Source of the DNA: Siphlonurus alternatus
Lineage: Eukaryota > Arthropoda > Insecta > Ephemeroptera > Siphlonuridae
Reading direction: 5' to 3'
Assembly: GCA_949825025.1 (NCBI GenBank)
Contig: OX463781.1
Location: forward strand, 23,637,047-23,701,046
DNA: 64,000 bases
The position numbers were made by a program, and so were the translations under genes. Below, piece after piece: positions 55,289 to 64,000 of this stretch (position 1 is the stretch's first letter; each line of letters starts with the position of its first letter). The notes beneath the pieces are model-generated. The model ran no database searches. It was given only the letters and a program-made list of their open reading frames with translations, and had not been told where the DNA came from.

Positions 55289-56036
55289 ATGTCTCCACCA
55301 ATGTGCTACTGGGGTAATTGTTAACAGACTTCGACATTAAAAAAAAAATATTTTTAATTTTTTAGAAATTTTTAAAGGTCCCTCCGAGGACATTTGTGGG
55401 ACGTTCAAGCGTCCCTCTAAAATCCCCGGGGAACTTTGATGGGACCTTGTTTATTTTTCATAGATATTTTTTTCTACGAGTATACCCTAGTCGAAAAGTA
55501 AGAGTGCTAAGTGATAATTTGAGCAGTAGTCAACTATTTGACTACTGCTCAAATTATCACTTAGCACTTTATTTTTCGACTAGGGTATTTTATTAAAAAA
55601 AATTATTTTTCTGTGCAAATTACGCACTTTAATATTAAGTAAAATTTCACGTCTTATTTTAAATATTAATATTTTCATATAATATTTTAAAAAATATTAA
55701 TTATATTTGTATATTTTTAAAATCAGTACATAATAATGAACAGCACATATTATGATTTTAATGAAAACATTGACTAAAGGGTCCTTTCAAAGTCCCCCGG
55801 GGATGTTCAAGGGACAGCCGTGTTGCATCCCCAGGGGATGTTCTGAGAGACTTTCATAAAAATATTAAAAAACCTAGAAAATTATTTTCGAAGTGTAGCT
55901 AAAACCGATTTTAGAACACGGAAAACATGTTTAAAGTTAAAGGGTTTTGAAAACTAGCACGTAAAACGTTCAGGGATGTTGGGGGATCTTGCGGGGATGT
56001 TCGCAAGGTCCCCGGGATGTCCATGTGGTCACTGGG

Positions 56037-56690
56037 TAGGTAATCATTCGTTTGTCCAATGTTAAAATTTGCAAGTTTTCTGCATTTTTAATGATGAAAA
56101 TAGAGATAATGCGATGTTGAGTTCCCTCCGGCCGTACGGCACGTGTTTACAAAATGTCAGAATCGGATGTTTAGTCGTGTATTCAAGATGAGAAAAAGAA
56201 GATTAAAACACGAGAAGTCGTATATATATCAGATAAGTAAAATTAGTTCCTTATTTAAAAAATTACTATTATGAGGTATATGAATTCGCTCATTATGATG
56301 GTTAAATTGAAACAGTTAAAGTTTGGCCCTATATTATGATAATTAAATTATTTTTCAGTTAAATTATTCAAGCCTAAAGGGAATCAGTGAAAATTTATTG
56401 CTATAAAATATTCAACCCTATAGTAAAAGTTTTATTAGAGGCCTCATTTTACTATATGCCTATATATTTCTGTTTGTAATAATACTTATAATTGTTATTT
56501 TTATTTTGCTCTTCATTTTTAATTGTGGTGTGGCAAAAGTGAGAACAATTTCCATTGTGTAAAAAATTTGCGAGCGTGTTTCTTTGTGGATTCTTTGCAC
56601 ATTTCAGGTATCGATGGACTGACGAGGCTATGGAACTGCACTAACTTCAACGGTTCGGTGAGCTAGCCTATGACGAGAAATGTATGCTGT
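56037..56690. other. Non-repetitive core of FB-13, right of element F
   Basis: AT-rich single-copy sequence with a short CpG-containing stretch (CCCTCCGGCCGTACGGCACG near 56124-56143). No open frame of note. Confidence 0.4.
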
Positions 56691-56699
56691 TGTGCGTGA

Positions 56700-57830
56700 A
56701 AATGTGTAAAAATGCGTGATGTGTATAATATGCATGAGTGAACTTAATAACAAAATTTGATCGATACTTATGTGAAAGTTCTTGAAAATATGTCAAAAAG
56801 TGTCAATATGCATGAACGGACTTTTTGTAAAAAATTTGTTCCATAAAAGCGTGAAAATTCGTGAAAATATGTCAAAAAGTGTCAATATGCATGAACGGAC
56901 TTTATGGAAAAAGTTGGTTAGTAAAAGGGCCAAAGTTCGTCAAAATATGTCAAAAAGTGTCAATATGCATGAACGGGCTCTATGGAAAAAGTTGGTTACT
57001 AAAAGGGTCAAAGTTCGTCAAAATATGTCAAAAAGTGTCAATATGCATGAACGGACTTGGTGTAAAAATTTGGTTGGTAAAAGCGTGAAACTTCGTGAAA
57101 ATATGTCAAAATGCGTCAATATGCATGAGGGGATTTTATAGAAAAAATTGGTTGACAAATGGGTGAAAGTGCGTCAAAATATGTTAAAATGCGTCAATAT
57201 GCATGAGGGGACTTTGTGGAAAAAATTTGTTCCATAAAAGCGTGAAAATTCGTGAAAATATGTCAAAAAGTGTCAATATGCATGAACGGACTTTATGGAA
57301 AAAGTTGGTTAGTAAAAGGGCCAAAGTTCGTCAAAATATGTCAAAAAGTGTCAATATGCATGAACGGACTCTATGGAAAAAGTTGGTTACTAAAAGGGTC
57401 AAAGTTCGTCAAAATATGTCAAAAAGTGTCAATATGCATGAACGGACTTGGTGTAAAAAATTGGTTGGTAAAAGCGTGAAACTTCGTGAAAATATGTCAA
57501 AATGCGTCAATATGCATGAGGGGATTTTATAGAAAAAATTGGTTGACAAATGGGTGAAAGTGCGTCAAAATATGTCAAAATGCGTCAATATGCATGAGGG
57601 GACTTTGTGGAAAAAATTGGTTGACTATTGGGTGAAAGTGTGTCAAAATATGTCAAAATGCGTCAATATGCATGAGAGGACTGTATAGAAAATATTGGTT
57701 GACAAATGGGTGAAAATATGTCAAAATATGTCAAAATGCGTCAATATGCATGAGGGGACTGTATGGAAAAAATTGGTTGACAAATGGGTGAAAGTGCGTC
57801 AAAAAGCGTGAGAATGAGTGAAACAAGTAC
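56700..57830. repeat. 78-bp tandem array, right arm of FB-13
   Basis: About 14 units with TCAATATGCATGAACGGAC; GAGGGGA variants appear toward the right. A larger ~390-bp higher-order repeat (56780-57170 and 57170-57560) is visible. Confidence 0.9.
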
Positions 57831-57894
57831 GGGGGGCAATGCAGGTCAACAGAGGTGAAAGTGGGTGAATATTCGTGAAATATCCACTCATTCA

Positions 57895-58330
57895 GATTCA
57901 CGCATAAAAGGGGCCAATTTTGGGTTAATATGGGTGAAAATAGGTGAGTCAATATATGTGAATATACCTGAAAGTACGTGAGGCCGAACGAAGGATTTGG
58001 GCTGGCATTTACGCCAATATATTTGTCAAAATACGTGAAAATACGCCAATATATACGAGCCAATCTGCACCAAAATGCTTCAATACACGTGAATTCACTC
58101 GCGCATATTCACGCATAAAAGGGGCCAATTTTGGGTTAATATGGGTGAAAATAGGTGAGTCAATATATGTGAATATACCTGAAAGTACGTGAGGCCGAAC
58201 GAAGGATTTAAGCCGGCATTTACGCCAATATTTGTCAAAATACGTGAAAATACGTCAATATATACGAGCCAATCTGCACCAAAATGATTCAATACACGTG
58301 AATTCACTCGCGCATATTGACATAAACGAG
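57895..58330. repeat. 211-bp direct duplication at the right end of FB-13
   Basis: CACGCATAAAAGGGGCCAATT at about 57899 recurs at about 58110, with CGTGAGGCCGAACGAAGG in both copies. Confidence 0.85.
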
Positions 58331-58554
58331 GGGCCAAATTTGGGTCAATTGGAGTCAATATGCGCGAGTGAATTTGACTCCAATTTTCACGCTTATTTTC
58401 TCGTGGGTGGCAGGTCAAAGATTCCCATTGAAATATTCCTTATGGGCAATTAAAACCCACAAAAATTCCAATTTTTTTTCCAGGAAAATGGTCCGTAAAA
58501 AAATATTTAAAAATGCATTGAAGAATTCATTATATTTTATATTATAGCTAGATA

Positions 58555-58744
58555 GGAACTTTTTGGACCAATTAATTAATAAGTTTCGAGTAAAAAGCTG
58601 TTTTCTGTTCCATGTAAGACTACATGTTAAAAATTTAAAAGACCTCCAAAACACCAACTTTGGGAATTTTTTTGGTGAAGAATTTTTTATCGGAAGAAAA
58701 TAAAATGTTAAAAAAATGCAATCGCTCGATCGTCACTCTACTTT
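58555..58744. mobile_element. Half copy of a TTAA-type MITE (FB-16)
   Basis: AAAAAGCTGTTTTCTGTTCC, AACACCAACTTTGGGA and a CACTCTACTTTAA right end. Same orientation as the copy at 62795-62984. Confidence 0.65.
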
Positions 58745-59604
58745 AATAAATATATAATAAACTGCATGGCCTGCATGACGTACATACGTACTTCATTACT
58801 TCGATTATTTGGTACGTCTATAAATTAATTCATGTATTTTTCGAGTACTAAGCTTATAGCTCCAAAAATGTACTATATAGCTAACCTTCTAAAAGCAACA
58901 TCGAATATTATATACCATTTCACGTCATATTAGTGGCCACCTACACCACCAAATATTAAAGTTCTTTGATTTTAATAAAATTAAATCACAGAGGACATGT
59001 TCGTATAATGAACCTAAAAAAATGGTTTTTGTATTTTTCAAAAATATTCAAAATTGAGGGACAATGGGCAAATATGAAATAGCGTCAGAATGCAAATGTA
59101 GCATACGGCGGCTCCAGTAACTCGGAAAATATTATGCATAAATTAAATTTGATTTTTTCTATGGATGCACAACCATATTATATGTGTCTACAACATCCTG
59201 CTTTCAGATTTTCTCTATGGGTTTTAGTTTTTTTGTTATACCGGTTCCCGTAAGCCAAGTATGACGTTTTTGAAGCATTTGCTTTCCGCAGCCCAAATAT
59301 AGGCTAAATTTTTTTTAAATAAAAAATTGATTCTATATAGCTCCTAAACATCTCTTCTTACCATAAAACTCCTAAAAATATTTTTTTTTCTCAACTATTT
59401 AATGGCACAGTAAACGAGAAAGGGTACAATACTACAATTCGTTAAGGTACCTACTTTGCGGGCCAAAAAAGTCAATGTCATTCAAACTTTAGGAGAATTT
59501 TAATGACACAACTGGAATCCTCGATCGTATCTTAATTAGTAAGAATCAAAAATAATCTCGATGTACCTCTCGAGTATTTCCTTGCAAAAGCTACTGGGGG
59601 TTAA

Positions 59605-60739
59605 TATCAGGTCAGTCCAATAAGGAGATGGGCTTGGGTCAATAGATTTCGATGAATTTCACATATATTATGTTACACATCTAACCTAGTTTGATGAGGT
59701 TTGGGCATTATTTTTCGAAATTTCGAAAAAAAAAAAACGAATTTCAGGAATTTTCAAAAAATCAATAAAGAGGGCAATCTCGAGAGATAAAAAAAAATGT
59801 ATCTTAAATTCTGCTACACATAGAATTATAATTTAAATTTTTTCAAGTTTTTAGTCAGATTGCCAAACTTTTTTGCATTGAAAATTTTGACCTTGAAAAT
59901 TTATTAAGGTCAAAAGTCAGAGGTCAAACTACAAAAAGCGTATAACTTATTCATACCAAAGCACATTGTTAAAAAAATCAAGATATGGGTTTTAAACAAT
60001 GGTTATCCTTCTATAAAAAAAACTGGTTTCAAATTTATGGAGAAATTCAAAATTTTGAAATTACGATTTTTTTTACTAATTATTCCGAGGTTTTTAGAAA
60101 AAAAAAATCGAGTTTTGTCATGAATTTTACACAGGTTACTCATCTGACCCAGGTTGATAAGATTAGGAAATAATTTTTTCAAATTAAAAAAAAAAATTAT
60201 TTTCAAACCTTATCAACCTAGGTCAGATGAGTAACCTGTGTAAAATTCATGACAAAACTTGAAAATATTTTTCAAAAAACCTCGGAATAATTAATAAAAA
60301 AAAACGCAATTTCAAAATTTTGAATTTCTCAAAACGGTTTTTTATAGAAGGATTTAAACCTATATATATCTTGATTTTTTTAACAATGTGCTTTGGTATG
60401 AAGTTATACGTTTTTGTAGTTTGACCTCTGGCATTTGACCTTAATAAAATTTCAGGGTCAAAATTTTCGATGCAAAAAAAGTTTGGCAATCTGACTACAA
60501 ACTTGAAAAAATTTAAATTATAAATCTATGTGGAGCAGAATTTAAGATACAAATTTTTTTATCTCTCGAGATTGTCCTCTTTATTGATTTTTTGAAAATT
60601 CCTGAAATTCGGGTTTTTTTGAAATTTCAAAAAATAATGCCCAAACCTCATCAAAACCTATAGGTTAGATGTGTAACATATGTGAAATTCATCGAAATCT
60701 ATTGACCCAAGCCCATCTCCTTATTGGACTGACCTGATA
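59605..60739. mobile_element. TTAA-type palindromic element FB-7
   Basis: TTAA at 59601-59604 and 60740-60743; ends TATCAGGTCAGTCCAATAAG and its complement. Arms of about 530 bp meet around 60175 (AATAATTTTTTCAAATT). Confidence 0.87.
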
Positions 60740-60846
60740 TTAATCTGGGGTAACTCCCTTTATATAGTACTACTCTATACGCACCGCGTGCGCACCTCGT
60801 CAGATCCGTGATAGCACGAAACGTCAGAGTGCTGTTGTGTTTATTG

Positions 60847-61474
60847 CAGGGACCGGATGCACGCATTTTTTTCGTGCATCCGAGATGCGCATCCGGATGC
60901 AAATTAATTTTTCGTGCATCCATGGATGCGCATCCGGATGCAAATTTATTTTTCATGCATCTGGATGCAAATTTATTTTCCATGCATCTGGGATGCGCAT
61001 CCGGATGCATTAATTTTTTCCCGTGCATCTGGGATGCACGGATGCGGATGCAAGCCCATTTTTGCGCATCCGTGTGCATCTTGCATCTGCATCCGATCTT
61101 TGGTTTTTATAATACACTTTGTTTCTTGCAATTTTAAACGATAAGTGGCAAATAAATGTTAAAAAAATGACTCGTGTTTAAGATTTATTTAGAGGCCTTT
61201 AGCAAAAAACCTGATAAAAAAAAGAGGAAAAAAAGTGTTAAATGGATGCAAATTTATTTTTCGTGCATTCGTGGATGCGCATCCGGATGCAAATTAAGCA
61301 AATTTATTTTTCATGCATCTGGGATGCGCATCCGGATGCATTCATTTTTTCCCGTGCATCTGGGATGCGCATCCGGATGCATTCATTTTTCCCTGTGCAT
61401 CTGGGATGCACGGATGCGGATGCAAGCCCATTTTTGCGCATCCGTGTGAATCTTGCATCTGCATCCGATCCCTG
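60847..61474. mobile_element. hAT-type element with GCATCCGGATGC subrepeats, 8-bp target duplication
   Basis: CAGGGACCGGATGC ... GCATCCGATCCCTG is flanked by GTTTATTG at 60839-60846 and 61475-61482. The body is mostly GGGATGCGCATCCGGATGCA-like units. It appears to be a dimer, with an internal old right end near 61080-61098 and a second half from 61240. Confidence 0.88.
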
Positions 61475-62625
61475 GTTTATTGACATGAAATTTATGCAAA
61501 AATAATATTTTATTGCATCTATGAAATAAACTTGCTTCTAAATTATGTCACTGAGATAATTTTCCTTCTATATATCGTCGCCTCAGAATGCAAATCACGT
61601 AACTATAAAAAAATTTGATGCAATTTTAAACCTTATTTTACTAGAACATAAGGGTCAAAGTCCCATCAATTTTTTTTGTAATTATGTGATTTGCATTCTG
61701 AAGCGACGATATTTGCTACCATTTTTACGCAAAATTCAATCCCACGTACCTAATATCTTAATTATAATAGCAAATGGAAAAGGAAAATTATCTCAGTGAC
61801 GTAATTTAGTAGCAAGTTGCAAGGTTATTCCATATAGATACAATAAAATATTATTTTTGCGTAAGTTTCATGTCAATAAACACAACAGCACTCGGCCGCG
61901 GCGTGCTATCACTGGTCTGATGACAAGGTGCGCACGCGGTGCGTATAGAGGGAGTTACCCCAGTATAGCTTTTGCGAGGAAATACTCGAGAGGTACATCG
62001 AGATTATTTTTGATTCTTACTAATTAAGATACGAGGATTCCAGTCGTGTCATTAAAATTCTCCTAAAGTTTGAATGACATCGACTTTTTTGGCCCGCAAA
62101 GTAGGTACCTTAACGAATTGTACCCTTTTTCGTTTACTGTGCCATTAGTTGAGAAAAATTTTATTTTTTATTTTTAGGAGTTATATGGTAAGAAGAGATG
62201 TTTAGGAGCTATATAGAATCAATTTTTTATTTAAAAAAAATTTAGCCTATATTTGGGCTGCGGAAAGCAAATGCTTCAAAAACGTCATACTTGGCTTACG
62301 GGAACCGGTATAACAAAAAAACTAAAACCTATAGAGAAAATCTGAAAGCAGGATGTTGTAGACACATATGGTTGTGCATCCATAGAAAAAATCAAATTTA
62401 ATCTATATGCATAATATTTTCCGAGTTACTGGAGCCGCCGTTTGCTACATTTGCATTCTGACGCCATTTCATATTTGCCCATAGTCCCTCAATTTTGAAT
62501 ATTTTTGAAAAATACAAAAGCATTTTTGTAGATTCATTATACAAAAATGTCTTGTGATTTTTATCAAAATCAAAGAACTTTAATATTTGGTGGTGTAAGT
62601 GGCCACTATGACGTGAAATAGTTCT

Positions 62626-62629
<4 letters not shown>

Positions 62630-62692
<63 letters not shown>

Positions 62693-62693
62693 A

Positions 62694-62760
<67 letters not shown>
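62630..62760. repeat. (TA)n microsatellite
   Basis: About 130 bp of TA dinucleotides with a short TGTATATAAATTTA interruption. Confidence 0.92.
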
Positions 62761-62763
<3 letters not shown>

Positions 62764-62794
62764 TAATTAATTGGTACCATAGTTCAGACGAAGT

Positions 62795-62984
62795 TGGAGT
62801 AAAAAGCTGTTTTCTGTTCCATAAGGATGCATGTTAAAGGCCTCCGAAACACCAACTTTGGGAAATTTTTGTGGTGAAGCTATTTGAGATGGAATTTTTT
62901 GGTTTTCATTTCTCAATAGAGGGCGAGTTGAACTATTTTTAGAAAATAAAACATTCAAAAAAATTAAATCGCTCACTCTACTTT
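62795..62984. mobile_element. Half copy of a TTAA-type MITE (FB-16), second copy
   Basis: AAAAAGCTGTTTTCTGTTCC, AACACCAACTTTGGGA, a GAACTATTTTTAGAAAATA stretch as in FB-6, and a right end CACTCTACTTTAA. Confidence 0.65.
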
Positions 62985-62993
62985 AAGTCATGA

Positions 62994-63650
62994 TCTATGC
63001 AACAGCATGGTAGCATGCCAAAAATATTTCTAATATTTTTTATATATTTTTTTCCTATACTATATAAAGATAACCCAATGCTCAAGTAATCGTATTGATT
63101 TTGTAAAATAACACAATTATCAAAAGACAGTAATGGAATTATATGAGACGTATGTCCATATTTGTCATGGTTGCGCTTTTTTTTGATAATGTACAGACCT
63201 TAATAAAAAAATGCATGCTTGGCTAATTTTTGTTCCTTGCAATATGTACCACGGTTATAGCCTAGCAATTGTAATATTGGTCAGAAAAATTCACAATAAA
63301 AAATATTAAAAAATATATTTGCCAAACGGCAGCGACGCAAAGTTGGCTCCGAGCACTATATATATAATAGGTGCAAGAATATAATGGGCTTGCCTAAAAA
63401 CCTCACCGCAAAAAAGATATTTTCTATTCTATATAATATACAACAGTGCGCCAGGGGACCATTTTATGCTTATTTCGTAATATCGCTTTAACTTTTTAGT
63501 TTATACGAAATTCAAAAATATTTATAATTCATCTTGGTACGTCCTTAATTCTTAGTTCTTAGGCCTTCCTATATAGTCTATAAACACATCAGATTTTTTT
63601 TAAACAAAATCTGAGGGGGGTTTATATTTTTTTACGGGACTATTTTTTCC
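62994..63650. other. AT-rich stretch, no gene seen
   Basis: No supported feature. Confidence 0.45.
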
Positions 63651-63654
63651 GGAA

Positions 63655-63955
63655 AGAAAAAATGAGATATTATTATGGAATGTGAAAATTTTAGTGGCTT
63701 AATAATCGAAAGAAGGGGTAAAAAAATATATTGTACTGTGAATTTTTTCAGATTTTTCTGAGACCGGGAACTATTTTTAAAAAATTATTGAAAGTCTAAT
63801 TTTATGACGTCACGGGCATAATTTTTTTAAAAAGTTTCCAGTCTCAGAAAAATCTGAAAAAATTCACAGTACCATATTTTTACCCCTTCGTTCTTTCGAT
63901 CAAGGCAATCAAGCCACTAAATTTTTCATATTCTACTATCTCATTGTAATTTTTG
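63655..63955. mobile_element. Hairpin element FB-9
   Basis: TTTAGTGGCTTAATAATCGAAAG at the left is mirrored by TCGATCAAGGCAATC..GCCACTAAA at the right. The inner stem GATTTTTCTGAGACCGGGAAC / CCAGTCTCAGAAAAATC closes around a TGACGTCA loop (63805-63812). It is related to FB-3. Confidence 0.82.
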
Positions 63956-64000
63956 TGGGTAAATTTCTCATAAGGAATTTCGATTAATATAATATTTCGC

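Larger units (their letters stand above)
52806..55313. mobile_element. Element G (CCCAGTAGCACA ends), containing E2
   Basis: CCCAGTAGCACA and TGTGCTACTGGG form the ends. Subterminal GCAACGTGGCTGCCACGTGG-like palindromes and a five-copy GGGTCGACCC repeat (53345-53858) occur. A 5S-rRNA-like unit lies at 52978-53090. Element E2 is inserted near its right end. Confidence 0.78.
52222..56036. mobile_element. Element F (CCCAGTGACCACATGGAC ends), containing G and E2
   Basis: CCCAGTGACCACATGGAC at the left is mirrored by GTCCATGTGGTCACTGGG at the right. The flanks fit a TA duplication. Subterminal GGACGTCCCC / GGGGATGTTC repeats occur. A tRNA-like unit lies at 52468-52545. Element G (52806-55313) is nested inside. 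Confidence 0.82.
48772..58407. mobile_element. Giant foldback element FB-13 with 78-bp array arms
   Basis: The outer ends are CCCACGAGAAAA and TTTTCTCGTGGG. Inside lie inverted arrays of a 78-79-bp unit: left array 49150-50275 on one strand, middle array 51385-52040 and right array 56700-57830 on the other. The unit includes TCAATATGCATGAACGGAC and AAAATATGTCAAAAAGTG. Open frames through the arrays result from a unit near 26 codons and are not accepted as genes. Nested inside are E1, F, G and E2. Confidence 0.8.
58918..62619. mobile_element. Large hairpin element FB-8 with two nested insertions
   Basis: ATTTCACGTCATATTAGTGG at the left and CCACTATGACGTGAAAT at the right. Arms of about 690 bp (to 59600 and from 61960) pair closely and continue inward past the insertions to a centre near 61640. 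Nested inside the left part are a TTAA palindrome (59605-60739) and a hAT-type element (60847-61474). No transposase is visible. Confidence 0.85.

Noticed and set aside
50299..55313. Clear hAT-type 8-bp target duplications for elements E and G
   Set aside because: The flanks were compared by eye and no 8-bp match was found for E1, E2 or G; only F fits a 2-bp TA.
60699..61505. Frames with repeated MHPDA / ASGCASQMH peptides
   Set aside because: Produced by the GCATCCGGATGC repeats of the hAT-type element at 60847-61474; they occur on both strands.

Overview
The window is AT-rich eukaryotic nuclear DNA. It has spliced genes with GT-AG introns, long introns, poly(TA) microsatellites and very many transposable-element remnants. 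The recognisable host genes are animal: a HIRA-interacting protein 3 (HIRIP3) homologue with its C-terminal CHZ motif, and a pair of tandem paralogues built of repeated, possibly OB-fold-like domains. SINEs with tRNA-like and 5S-like heads, hAT-type and TTAA-type MITEs, a truncated non-LTR reverse transcriptase and Penelope-like GIY-YIG fragments all fit a non-vertebrate metazoan (sponge, cnidarian or similar). The sequence alone does not fix the species.

Layout. 1-2.1 kb: an edge fragment of a Cys-containing coding sequence split by a 1.6-kb hAT-type element. 2.9-9.9 kb: dispersed hairpin (foldback) MITEs and a palindromic retroelement dimer with a 15-bp target duplication. 10.05-14.96 kb: HIRIP3, minus strand, four coding exons. 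15.2-24 kb: dense MITEs, several with TTAA or 8-bp target duplications, a 5S-head SINE and a tRNA-head SINE. 25.4-28.4 kb: a 3-kb foldback element whose arms are arrays of a 159-bp repeat. 28.6-34.8 kb: gene B, minus strand, three exons; its first intron holds a ~1.9-kb almost perfect palindrome made of two head-to-head Penelope-like fragments. 35.3-42.0 kb: a GIY-YIG retroelement with a 14-bp target duplication, several nested hairpins, and two TTAA elements that share one TTAA. 42.8-47.6 kb: gene A, minus strand, three exons, paralogous to gene B; its first intron holds a nested MITE/non-LTR insertion. 48.8-58.4 kb: a ~9.6-kb giant foldback element whose arms are 78-79-bp tandem arrays. It encloses a family of CCCAG...CTGGG-ended elements nested in one another, each carrying a tRNA-like or 5S-rRNA-like pol III unit. 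58.9-62.6 kb: another large hairpin containing a TTAA palindrome and a hAT-type element. The window ends in a further hairpin.

The three real genes are all on the minus strand and nothing shows that they act together. HIRIP3 should act in nuclear histone handling. Genes A and B are duplicates of each other, with identical intron phases and equal-length last exons. The most unusual material is the inverted-repeat landscape: more than twenty hairpin-forming elements from many families, several nested two to four deep, with a set of DNA elements carrying pol III-type internal promoters as the most notable candidate for something undescribed. All coordinates and identities were read by eye; no alignment or database search was run.
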